Of a stretch of DNA of 64,000 nucleotides, positions 43,681-55,503 are shown in pieces; position 1 is the first letter of the stretch; each line of letters begins with the position of its first letter. The notes under the pieces are model-generated. The model worked only from the letters and a program-made list of their open reading frames with translations. It had not been told where the DNA came from and made no database searches. The stretch lies in assembly GCA_963682055.1 (NCBI GenBank), contig OY821743.1, positions 37,041,459-37,105,458 of the forward strand. The letters run 5' to 3'. This DNA is from Primula veris (taxonomy: Eukaryota; Streptophyta; Magnoliopsida; Ericales; Primulaceae). A program made the position numbers and the translations under genes.

Positions 43681-44719
43681 GATTCAGAACTCAAACTAAT
43701 TGCTTATTTAAATTTAAGTTAACCAGACCAGATGGAATGATTTAGGTATGTATGGTACTTGTTTTATACTATCAATGCTCTGACATGTAGTAACTGATTT
43801 CGTGTTTATCTTTTTGGAAGGAACTTACCTTTTTTTTTTTTTTTTTAACATGGTTTTCCCTCTTCTGATTGATTGTTTTCTCTTGCTTGTAATATGATTT
43901 ACAGTACATCTTTTGACATGAAAAGGGAGGAATTATATATCTTGTCGTAGTATCTTATGAATTTTTCGGTCCTAAACGCACATTTAAATTCATACTAAAA
44001 GTGAAGAAAGTAGACATAATTAGCCATGGTCAAGTCTAAATCATCCAGAACAATTGAGTTAAAACATGTAATCAAAATATTCTACCCATTCGGTATGTGT
44101 TACCTTGGCATACGAATTATGTAGTGTATAATAACCATTTTTGTATAAAGGGAAAAGCTAAAGGAAGTTTCGTCAATATTTCTTGGCACCCCGGCCCTTG
44201 CCCTTGGAGAAGATTAACAATTTGAACCTTACATTCGTTTACACATTTGCACAAAAACATTGAGAATGAATTTTAACTAACATTCATTGTTGGAAAACAC
44301 TTTTTAAATCACACTCGCCATCATCTTTGAACATTCCCTCCCTATTCACAGAAGAAATTCACATGACATGGATACATGTGTAGTGTTGTAGTAAACATAG
44401 TTTGAAAAGGTACAAATTGATAGCCATGGCTTTTCTTTTACTGATTTAAGTGAAATTTCTAAACTCAGGTTTTTCCTTGTTGACCCCTTTAGTTTTTACA
44501 ATTCAAAACAAAGCCTCACCATAAATGTATGCAGACAGAGACAGATATATGCAGCAATTGTATCAAAAGACTAAAAAGAGCTTCTTCATTACATTGGCAA
44601 ACTTGCTTAAGTTATAATTTCCTACTCATTTTACGCAGAAAAGCACAAGTTATTTCTAACCAAGCAAGCCTGGTAATTTACAACATCAAATGTTTTTTTT
44701 AGTTCTCGAAAATAGTTTG
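43681..44719. other. Intergenic with a partial copy of the cyclin 3' end
   Basis: Poly-T run at about 43831-43847. Positions 44280-44620 resemble 46855-46910 and 47370-47640: both contain GCCATCATCTTTGAACATTCCCT (start of the last cyclin exon, minus strand), GAAATTCACATGA, TTTTTCCTTGTTGAC and ATGCAGCAATTGTATCAAAAG in the same order. This is a degraded duplicate without coding capacity. Confidence 0.6.
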
Positions 44720-45587
44720 TCACATCTTGTGTCTTCTAATCTTCAGCCTTGGGTTCTTCCCTTTCATCTTCCTAGTCTTTTTCAACCTCCTCAGTGATCC
44801 TGCATATCCAATCTCAAAAAACATATAGTACTATGTGTAAGCTAAATGCACAAGTGATTTGAGATATGTGTTTTGAGTTAAAACGTCAAGTGATTTTTCA
44901 AGTGATTTTAGTGGGGAAAATATTGAAACTGAATCAAATAAATTCATCTCAACACCTAGGTGTGAATCAAATATCTCTCTCTAGAATAGGAGTAATATTA
45001 CATTCAACCTCGTTTATATGTATCTGAAATATATAACCATCTAATGTCTAGAAAAAATATCAAGGCAGGCTCCAATTAAAGAAAATGGAATCCCCTCTAG
45101 ATCTAGCTAGTTATGACCTGGTCGGACGGATCCAAATATCCATAATTGGAAACTCCTCCAGTAAAAAATAGAGAATGACATATCAATGATATCAGAGCTC
45201 AATAATCAGCATGCATTTTTGTTATTCTGCCTTCAAGAACACCGCCCATGCGCAACAAAGCCCTATTTATGCAAAACCTGTGACAACAACCATAAACACT
45301 CTCTCTTAAGACATGGATAAAAAACCCTACTTTAAAAAAACGGAAACTTAGCTAAACAGATATGCTAAAAGCATAAAAGTGTAAGCTTTAGTATAGAAAG
45401 CAGGAAAGCGAGCTTTATTCTGCTTTTTTAAGCTTTGAATCGAACTTTTTCACTTTGAAGTTCGGAGCGGGTTTTTTAAAACAATGACGGATAGAGAGAG
45501 CAATAAAAAAGACAGTAAGACTGCGTTCAGTTACAGAACAGGAAAATGAATTACCTGCTTCTCTGACGCCATATGCAGGTTTCCTTT
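44720..45587 (-). CDS. Orphan C-terminal exons of an unrecognised basic protein
   Basis: Two splice-bounded pieces on the minus strand join in phase: 45587-45555 (AG acceptor, GT donor; RKPAYGVREAG) and 44799-44720 (AG acceptor; SLRRLKKTRKMKGKN then PRLKIRRHKM and a TGA stop). The 36-residue tail is extremely basic. I cannot find upstream exons between 45600 and 47250 and do not recognise the family. It may be the end of a small nucleolar or ribosome-related protein, a gene fragment, or a chance pairing. Treat as tentative. Confidence 0.35.
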
Positions 45588-46281
45588 CTGCAAAAGAAGA
45601 AAAATTTCACAAAAAAATTGCCACTGATAATCATTGAGTATACATGTCTCCGATGCTTTCAAATACAAAAACAAATTTCTGGAAAAATGGGCAGCACACT
45701 ACCTTTAAAGAATAATAAATTGTAGTATTACATTTAAATTTAAGGAAGGTACGTACCCGCTCAAAAATATTGTTGGTGTCGTGTCTTTTAAATGGTCAAA
45801 CAAAAAACCAAATAGACTGAAATAAGTAAACTATTTATGGTCGTATGGGTAACAAAACAACAGATACACTAAATTTGATGGTCTAGTTGATTAGTTTGAG
45901 GGCAACTAACACGATAGTCTTTAAAGTTTAAACTCTCAGTTTCCGGTTCTTTGATAACAATGATTCCCTTAGTTATGGTTTCCGAGAATAAGTAAGGCCT
46001 TTGAAAGGGGTACAGTGAACTTCAAACAAAACAGAAGTAAAAAATTGTCATAACGCCTATGTTTCTGACACGAACCAGCTAACAAACATATTTAGAACTA
46101 GCAGCACAACTTTTCTAACTGGTTCAAAGTTCAAACTAAAATAACGCCAGTAGAAACCAGTCAAGTCTGTGATAATTTGAACTTCAAATTTCTTCCAATT
46201 ACTTTGTCCTTGTTCATCAAACTCTAATAAGGTAGCTTATTTGACCTCATAATCTGATAGATTGAGGTTATGTTATTGCAG

Positions 46282-46350
46282 GCCATGTCTGCGCCTGGTC
46301 GAGGTGGTGCACCTGGTGGTCGAGGTGGTGTGCCATCTGTAAAAAGATGA
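46282..46350 (+). pseudogene. SmD3-like terminal exon fragment
   Basis: An AG acceptor (TTATTGCAG) is followed by an in-frame 22-residue glycine/arginine tail, MSAPGRGGAPGGRGGVPSVK then R and TGA. It resembles the C-terminus of plant SmD3, a spliceosomal Sm core protein, where RG repeats end in VP.V+R. No Sm fold exons are visible upstream, so this looks like a stranded exon. Low-complexity RG tails also occur in other proteins. Confidence 0.4.
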
Positions 46351-47159
46351 AAATTGGCTATGTCTTTTCCATAGGAACTGTATGTTTGATTATTTTGAAA
46401 ATGTTGTAAGAGGATGTTAGATCTATGCCAAAGCTATTTTTAATGTATTTAGTGGATATCCTTTTTGAATTTCTAATATTTTATGAGGATTTGGAGTTTT
46501 TTGTTTTACGTATTCATGATGTATGAGTTTTTATTTATTATATCTGTTAGTGTACGAACCAAAAAATGGTTTGCCAAAACCTTTTACATCGTGATACTTA
46601 TGTCCAGCATAAACCACATTATTTATTGTTAATGCTTATTTGTCCTAGAATAGTAAAGGAACACAAACTGACATGATTCTATCCATAACTTATGCTACAC
46701 ATGCATTATATCTATAGAATTATGGTCAAATTGAAATTTTGAAACAAGTAGCGCCTTTTGGATGAGTGTGCAAAAGAACAACTCTGTTTAAAATTAGCAC
46801 AATCACCTTGGAGTTGGAGTAAATTAACACATAAAACCTTGAATGAATTTAATGTTCGTTGCTGGAAAACAATCAACTCACACAACAATACTACCAATTT
46901 GCTTTAAATCACATTATAGCTCAACTTGAGCTCTTTTAGAATCCAGAGAAATGCATATATATATAGGTCAAAACAAACAAAAAGAAAATACCATCCTTTA
47001 CAAAAACCCGTGACAATAAAAATTTATAGTAATTAAGTTCTTGGAGAAGAGAACCGACATTGAATAATACAAAAACATTCACCACATCAACAGGACCCGC
47101 AAAACACACTCAGGGGACGCAACACACTGTTGCGCATGAACCGCTCACACCAACCCCCC

Positions 47160-47160
<1 letters not shown>

Positions 47161-47190
<30 letters not shown>
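47161..47190. repeat. Poly-C tract, 30 nt
   Basis: Uninterrupted run of 30 C, 60 bp downstream of the cyclin B2 stop codon, preceded by a shorter C6 run. It produces a false poly-proline frame on the plus strand. Confidence 0.95.
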
Positions 47191-47250
47191 ACAATGGTTA
47201 TTTAAAAACTTAGATACCTTTTTCAACTTTAATATCTGTCAATTTTGCAG

Positions 47251-50200
47251 CTAAAACTTGTTTTGGAGCAGAAAATAAGCGGGCTCAATCTTGGCTGCAT
47301 ATCCGTATTTGGATGTGCTGTACTTTCGATATACACCATTCAGCCTTCCGGTTGGTGCCTTCTGATGAATACTTGCCATCATCTTTGAACATTCCCTGTT
47401 CACAAAAGAAATTCACATGAATACATGAAGTAACATAATTAAAAAGGGTAGAGATATGGACACATGGCTATTCTTTTGCTGATTAAGTTAAGTTTCTCAA
47501 TTCGGTTTTTCCTTGTTGACATTTATTTAGACAGTTCAAAACAAGCCTCGTGAGATGTTTGCAGACAGATAAATGCAGCAATTGTATCAAAAGAGCTTAT
47601 TCATTACATGGCAAACACGATAAGTTTTAATTTGTAGTCCACAAAAAGAAATAAATTCAGGGAAAAAAAGTCCATGGGCGAGAAAAGAGGAGGTACAGGA
47701 TTAACTCAAAAAGTCTTATGTTAAGGGGAAAAATGCAAACAAATATATGCAACATTTGTACCAACAGAAGTCAAGTTAACTTCATTGTTGTACTCATACT
47801 AGACAGAAAATCCAACGTTTTCCAAAACGCACACAGAGAAATAGTAATTTAATCATTTCAAACACAATCTGGCAGAGCTTAGAACATGTCACAAAACTAA
47901 TAATCGACTCTGGAAAGGATGGAGAGGAAAAGGGCACCGGGTACTACTCATGTTAAGCGCAAGAAAGGATATTAATACCAACCAAACAGTTTTTGCCTTT
48001 AGTAAGTTACAAGACAACTTATTTAATTTGGTATAAACAGCGAAGGTATAAAATTCCTGAATAAAAAGACAGAAGACTCACCTAAGGTCACTTGTAGAGT
48101 AGCTAGCATATTTTTGACTCGTCCTGGTCCAAAGCTGATAACCGTTTAATGCACATTGAGCTGTAAACACTGCTGCAGCAGCTAATAGAGAAGGTGGGAA
48201 CTTTATCATCTCATACTCTACTAGGCTCAGCTCTATTATGTAGAACGATAAAAGCTCCATCTACATTAGCTCGTCATATACGTGCGTAATCATTTGTTAG
48301 TAACGTTCAAGAAAGGACTTAGTGAAAACATAATAATTTTGCCAAGTGTGGATAAAAAAAGCACCTTTTTGTTGGATTCAGCGGCTTTAAGGAACCTCCT
48401 CATGAACACATAGGGTGTTGGAATTGACATGTTGAACTTTAACTTGGTGAGCATCAATTTCTCCTAAACACAAAGAAATCCACACCAGGTAGTGAGAATA
48501 TGTAAAAACCAAGAATTTGTATATCATAAATCTGTATCGTTTAGTAGTCAAACTACAACATCATATTTTATATTATATTAGACACAATTTGATATTAAAA
48601 TCGGTACATATTTTATATTATATTAGCACAATTTGATATTACAATCTACCGATTTTTCCTACCAAAATCATAATTTCTTTTTACATTTACAACATGAAAA
48701 TCTGAGCTTCATTATATGGAAAAACTGATATTTCTTCTATTTGTCAACACAATACAATTTCACAATCGAGCGGTGTTTTATAAAAGAACAACATAGGTAT
48801 TTGTGATAATACTCGCAATATAAAGTGAACACTTAGATATTCCCTTATTTGGGGGTTCTCAAAACTTGAAATTTCTCATATTCATAGCCATAATACAATT
48901 TCACAATCAACCTCGAATTCCTGAGGAAATAATTAACTTTTAGTGGTGGTTGTAGTCACAACAGAGAAGCCTGTGCTTTCTTTGACACATTACACTTGAA
49001 ATTCTTATATTGGGCAGAATTCACTTCTACAATCAACTGCATCTTTCTAAAACGCATAATCATTTATTCAAAGTTAACAGTTACAAAGTGCACTATAGCA
49101 AAAAAAAAATCCTTACCATATCCAGGACGTCCTGTCGGCAGTAAGCTTTATCCGATATAACAATAAAATCATCGACAATTGGAACTTGTAGCTCTTCATA
49201 CTTACAAGCAAGGAGCATAGCCGTAACACCAACTAGCTGCAATTTCTTTCTCACTACTTGTTCAACAGCTAAGAACCGATCAATTAGATTCACAGTTAAG
49301 TACAGTGTCTCCTCCATTAACTCAAACTTGTAATGAACCTGTCACACAGTCAATTAGTTAGGGTATTTTCGGACTAAAAAATGTACAAGCTTTTTAACAT
49401 AAGGGTTGTTTGGTTGTGCAGTTGTTTTTCCAAAAAAACTTATAGCTTTAGAAAAAAATGTGGGATTAAAGCTTCCACCTTTTCAGGTTAAAGAAACATA
49501 AAAGCTTTGTTCGAATACATGGGGGTTACTTGAGTTGAGTGGCTGCAAGCTTTAAGCAAATAAACTGGACATTTTAGCGTAAGAAGAAGTTGGGTTCATC
49601 CAGAATAAAGCGATGAGCTTTTCAGTCGGACTAAAAAATTTCTTTATAGGTCAACCAAAATGCAATCTAGCTTTTAAGCGTAAAAGTAAAGAAATTAAGC
49701 CTAAAATCTACCTCAATCAGCCAATCGACTAGTATTGCTCGCATCCTGTCATTAACATCAGATTGCTGAGACATATAATCTGAAGAAATACTGCTTAAGC
49801 CCTGCATTGAACAAGAAAAAGAGATATTACTCGGGATAAACCCAAGGCACATACTTGTCCCTCTCCCAAAAGAAATACAAAATCTATTTGTAACACAAAG
49901 GAAAGTAGTGACAATACTCCTACAACCTTAACTTTGTACTAAACGAGGACTATGATGAACATAATATGAAGAATAACCAAGAATTACGAGATGCTGATAT
50001 AGTTTAATAATAATATACAAGGATCACCAATAATTTTAAAACCAAGCTAGACATATTTTTTCCCATCAATTATTATGTCCTGCTTATTCAAACTTCACAT
50101 ATTTACTCTACAACCTTAACTCTGTATTAAATGTGCATATGGTGAGCACCGCAATGAAAAAAGAATCAAATCTGCTCTATGGTAAGAAGACGGTATGGTT

Positions 50201-51354
50201 TAGTAATAGAAATACAACAAAGAACCGCCAAGAAATGTAAAGCTAGGCAAGGCATAAGAATGAAGAGTAATGATGTGATTACCTCAACTTTCTTGTAATA
50301 GGAATACAAGTCATCAACATATTCGACCACAGCAAGATGATCATTCTGGTCTCCAATATCAATATCTTTCACTTTCTCAGCACTGGCCTCTTCCATTTCA
50401 ATTTCCTGCGGCATCACAATAAAATAACATAAACGACTAAATACAAAAAGAACCCTGTATTTTTAAAGCTTATCCTAGACTTAAACATTTAAGTACCATT
50501 TGATCGATCTCATCCAGCATAGCTTCCGTGTGCTGCACAAACATAGGGACAGGAGAGTCACCGGCACACTTGTACCCATCATCATCCACATCCAATATGA
50601 TCAAATCTTCCGATTTCTTTATTTCCTATATATTACCATTTGACAAAAACAAGATCAACCCAATATGCAAGTACCTACAGAAGTTCAGGATAAATTACAT
50701 TTTAAGTGTTTTCTTTAAAAGAAAGTACCTTAGGTAATTGAGGTTGTTTCTGTTTGCTAGCCAATTGTTGAGCAAATTTCCTAAAATAAAAACATAAAGA
50801 AGATTTTAAAACACCACCGCTATGATCAAGAATTTTATACCAACAAAATCGGAACACAAGCAGTTCTGATGAAAACTACAAGTACCAACAAAATATGTTC
50901 AAGAATATCAAACTAACAGACTAAGGACTAACCTAGTAATGGGTCGATCGGATGGAATTGGTGGAATCTCACTAGAAGGTCCATTGATTCTGAGATTTTG
51001 TTAATATCCAAGTCAAATTTGGTTGCAAAAAGAAGCCTAATAACAACAGTATAGATCAAAGAAAAAGTGGTAGAAACTTTACTTGGTTAAGGCGGTTCTC
51101 TTGTTAGGACCGACAATGATGATGTTCTGATTAATTGTGCTCAACGCCTTCCGATTTTGCACCATCCCTGTACTACATAACTTACCACCTCCCAGGTGCA
51201 CACTCCCTACACACAATTAATTTAATAAGTACAAAAAACTCAAAACAAAAGAACGAGTAAAATGCAAAAAATCCAAATCAGAGAATACAAAATTACCTTG
51301 AATGTTTTGGGGCCTGATTACAACATTCTGGTTCTCCTTTGATATGCCGCCCAT
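47251..51354 (-). CDS. CYCB2: B2-type mitotic cyclin, 11 exons
   Basis: B-type cyclins activate CDKs at G2/M and are destroyed by the APC/C in mitosis. Exons: 51354-51297, 51206-51083, 50989-50933, 50780-50729, 50625-50497, 50405-50283, 49801-49712, 49338-49117, 48463-48365, 48260-48082, 47395-47251; 1,278 nt, 425 residues, all phases joining. Degradation signals: KEN in GGISKENQN at the N-terminus and a D-box [10 protein letters not shown] in exon 2. The cyclin box hallmark [20 protein letters not shown] begins near residue 199, followed by [16 protein letters not shown]; the C-terminal cyclin fold holds [20 protein letters not shown]; the end is [16 protein letters not shown] plus a nine-residue extension. 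Subtype B2 rests on the D-box form and [17 protein letters not shown]. An MSA motif lies upstream. Number within the B2 group not assigned. Confidence 0.95.
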
Positions 51355-51922
51355 TTTGTATAATATCTATTAAAAAAAAAAAATCAAAACAAAGATAAAG
51401 AAGGTATGATCAGCATACAATTAAAATCCCAAGAATCAAGTAAAAGTAAAACAGATATTATTTTAATTTAGAAAAAAAAAAAGAGCCTAAATATCACATA
51501 TAGAACTCTACAAGGAACATCCTTTAAAAGATTAAAAAAAAAATAGGATCAGAAACAAATACAATAAGTAATGATCAATTAAATCAACAAACTAATATTT
51601 CTGTTAAAATATTAAAGAAATAGTGCTAATTAACCCAATGAATATAAACACTAATCAATATGAGCTAGGAAAATACAAATAATAAACCCATCAGATGAAT
51701 ATTAAAAACTATAGCAACATACATACATACATAGAAAGAAAGAAAGAAAGAGAAAATATAAAGAATAAGTAAGTAGGTATTAAATAATTAGAGAATAAAT
51801 AGCTCAACTGATTAAACCTCAGCAATTTAAATAACAACCCAAATATAAATCATCAACCGATAATTCTATCAATTAATCGGAATCAGAAGAAATGTTCATG
51901 TAAGGGCTATAGAGCAAGCAAG

Positions 51923-51938
51923 CATATATATATATATA

Positions 51939-51984
<46 letters not shown>
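51923..51984. repeat. (TA)n(TC)n(TA)n compound microsatellite
   Basis: AT run, about eleven TC units, then another AT run, within the presumed cyclin B2 promoter/5' leader. Short (CATA)n and (GAAA)n runs lie nearby at 51719-51755, and a (CTTT)n run at 52310-52340. Confidence 0.9.
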
Positions 51985-52133
51985 AAGATATACGTAGAAG
52001 AATGGAGATAATAGTAATAAAAAGAGAGAGAAATATATAGTAGTAATATTAATATTAATATTAATTGGGAATAAATAAATAAAAGGAGCATGATAGGGAA
52101 TTAATGTATGTATGTGTGCACATGTTTTTTAAA

Positions 52134-52144
52134 CCCAACGGCTA
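52134..52144 (+). promoter_or_regulatory. MSA element upstream of cyclin B2
   Basis: CCCAACGGCTA matches the MSA consensus YCYAACGGYYA exactly, 780 nt upstream of the cyclin B2 ATG (minus-strand gene). MYB3R factors bind such sites in plant B-cyclin promoters. The distance is longer than usual if the leader is short; the transcription start is unknown. Confidence 0.6.
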
Positions 52145-54800
52145 GTTATTCTCAGCCGTGCGATCTGTATGATCAAAATTCGCCTTTTGTTTTTATTTAA
52201 TCTCAACGCTATTTATTAGTATTATTTACTTTTTACTTTATTTGACGACTTGCTACTATAGTATTATTTACACTTTATTACAGTTTTTACTTTATTTCAC
52301 CCTCTCTTTTTTCTTTCTTTCTTTCTTTCTTTCTTTCTTTTCATTCACTTTTGTAATTGTATTCTGGCTTTTGTTTTGTTTTGTTTTGAAAATATAATCC
52401 TGGTAAGAATTTAATTTTCCCCAACTTTTTTAAAACATTGAAATGAACAAATTAACTTAGCAACAACAAATAAATAAATTATGCATGGGATATATGATCC
52501 ATGCTTTTAATTTTTTTCATTCTCTAAATCTGTCTTTCAGCTAGTCTAGGGGGATAAACTTTTGTAACCCCCATTCATATAATTGACAATTTCACATGAC
52601 CACCTTCTCGGTAAGGTATAACTTAACTGATTCTTGAAAGTCGATTCAATTTTTGTATTCTTTATATATATATGTTTGGTATGATACAGAACCGAAATGA
52701 ATACATATATGCAACTTATTACATTTAAAAATATTTATGAACTTAATAGTAAGAATTGTGGAGACCGCTGGAAGCATTATTTTAATTAAGCTTTACAATC
52801 CATATTATATATGTGCCAACATAAGTTATACTATATATCTTAGTGATATTTAGCATGAAAATGATGAATATTTATATGTAGACTTAAAAATGTAAGACGT
52901 AAACTTGTGTGACCTATCTACATATTCGTTCTTTATTGCTTTTTATTAAATAATTGTTCAAATTTTTACTAGTCGTATTGACAAAGTCCTAGTTTGCTGC
53001 ACATATATATTCTCGTGTTTCCCGTAGACCTACTCAATCGAACGATTACGTTACTTAGTATAATTCTTTCTATTTTATTTGACTATGAAATAAAGTGATT
53101 AAAGTCCTTTTATTTTTGTCAGTTATTTATTTTTGTGTATTGTTGTTTTGTGTGAACTTAATAACTTCTTTTTACCACCCTATATAATAATATTTGTATC
53201 CTAGTAGAGAAATTATGCAGTGAAGTAGTTGGCTATATATATATATATAGCCTTTCAGACTCTCCAATTCGTTCTATTTTTACTCTAAATAAGTAGCCCT
53301 TCATCACGTGTAAACCCTTTTTTTTGTAAAACTTAAAACACCTAATTTAGTGCTCTCATATATGGTTCAGAGTAATCCATCGATGGGGAAACATTAATAA
53401 TATAATTATTATTCAACTCATACTAGTTTTTGAGTTGTAAGCAACTTAATTCTAATTCGTTTTTAAGATTACTTATAGTATTTTGCATGCTGTAAATGTT
53501 ACAAAAGATAAATGTTGATCCTTTTATAAGTATTAAAATAAGATTATTGTTTATGATGTTATTTATCCTATGATCACTCAAAATAGTTAGCCGTATCTAT
53601 TTTTTCCCCATATCACAGTTACATAATGATTCTTAAAGTCGGTACCGAACCGATAGATACATACCGAAGTTGTTAGTATACCAACTTTTTCGGTCGATAA
53701 TGGCACCAAATTTTAAGAAAACTGAATCAGTGTAGTACAAAACCGAAGTGGGTGGCTGCCTTGGAAACGTGTTTCCAAGTAATCAAGACTTGTAAGGAGT
53801 ACTGGTACTACTGCATGAAGTTGGGTTATTAACCTAGGAATTAAACTATGTATCAGACCTAAGGAAATCGGGACGTTTAATTAAACTCGGATTCGTTTTG
53901 ATACTTAATTTAACAATGAAGGCTTTAAAACTAAATTAGTTAACTTATATACTTAGAAGAGGGTTAGTGCTCGGGTTTTGGATAATCATTTCTATGATCC
54001 AGACCTCGTTGGCTATGTCAAACTGTACATTTCCAGTGAGTTTAGGTGTATGACATTAACAGCCAAAGAATGATCCAATCACACATTCAACAAGCAACGT
54101 GACCTTAATAAAATTATACAAAGCATACATATACGTGTCCTCTTCGCATAATTAATTAATATTTACTTCTAAGAGTGGCCAGTAATTGACTAATGTGTTG
54201 TTATTTGCCAGGTCTGAACAATCTATATGATCAAATAGCATCGTTGTGTGTCTGCAATAAATTAAATTGAGTTTAGAAAAAGAAGGCTATATATAACTAA
54301 TATATATTTGATGCATACTATATATACTTAAAATCATCTTTGCAAAAGTACGTATTGCTAATTTATGAGAAATAGCTCTCTGGATATTATATAGCTACCT
54401 CAAGTTTTTTTTTTCTGTCTCTTTTTTATCTGGTTGTTGTTAGCAAAATTACAAATTAATGTAATTTATTTTACCGAAACGGCGAAACCTAACGTTAAGT
54501 TGTGCAGACACATACATATAATCCAAAAAGTGTTTGTTAGATGTTTTCTAGGTTTATATATATTACAAGTAGAGAATTTGATAATTTAGGAGATGAAACC
54601 ATTACCGCAGACCAAAATATTTGTGTTTTTATATGGATTCCTCTTGTGTCATTTTAGTAATGTTACGGACTTGGACTAATATTAATCATGGTGCTCACTC
54701 TTAAAAAAAAGATAGTTTACGAAATAAAAATGCTAGAAATGAAATGCTCGGTAAAATATCAACGTGATCTCACCATAATCCATTCGTATCTAGAAGAACA
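52145..54800. other. Intergenic, no gene seen
   Basis: About 2.65 kb of AT-rich sequence. A stretch at 53638-53750 has GGTACCGAACCG-type motifs common in degraded plant DNA transposons, but no ends could be defined. No RNA gene or conserved frame found. Confidence 0.4.
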
Positions 54801-54805
54801 GTTAC

Positions 54806-55498
54806 TGGCGAGGAAATGTCAGCATCCCCTCGTCCGGACCGATACCACCACGAAAACAGACAAACCGGGCCCTACATAGTGGATGTCGTATCACCCCGGA
54901 CCTTAATAGACCGGGCTGAACCTAGGCCGGCTCAAAGAAGCGTGTTGAATACGCTTCCTCAATTAATGTTGCTACTCCCCTAGGGGACCCTCCTGGCATT
55001 TTATTGACGTGGCTCAATCACAGACCACCTCCCTGTGGGCCCCGGCAGAGAACAATACTCATGTCAGAGTCATAAATGACCTAACGCCGTCGGATCAGCA
55101 TCTTACAGTACAGTGATCCAAGGGCTAATACACCTCTGATCACACTATAAATACCCCCACTAATATCACTTAGAGGGGGACGCACAAATACAGAGAGGAG
55201 AGATAAAGTTTAAACAACCCGGACCCCCAGAACACTGCCTGTACCATCCGATACCTCGACTTGTAACCGGCCCGGTCCATCACTCTTAATTATATTCTTA
55301 CTCTCAATTAACACCGATACTGACTTGATCGTTGGAGAGGGAAAACCTGGTAACAACCCCGGGCCCCTGTTCGTTTCTTGTGCAGGCACGAAGAACACCT
55401 CGTCACCATAGCCGACATAGCCCACTCCGGATACCTCGGAAGATCGGAGCCGATGCGAATTGATTAAGCCGAGCTTGGGAAGAAAATCAGGCTCGCCA
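54806..55498 (+). mobile_element. Solo LTR of the Tat-type gypsy family, 693 bp
   Basis: The segment starts TGGCGAGGAAATG and ends GGCTCGCCA, with terminal inverted TGGCGAG/CTCGCCA. It is flanked by 5-bp duplications GTTAC (54801-54805 and 55499-55503). It is the same family as the LTR at 57285-57979 but in opposite orientation: both share CCCCTCGTCCGGACC, GAGCCGGC-type blocks, GTCATAAATGACCTAACGCC, a TATAAATACCCCC TATA-box region and CCCGGGCCCCTGTTCGTTTC. No internal region is present. Confidence 0.88.
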
Positions 55499-55503
55499 GT
55501 TAC

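Noticed and set aside
47060..47254. Plus frame with poly-Pro next to cyclin B2
   Set aside because: Caused by the 30-nt poly-C run.
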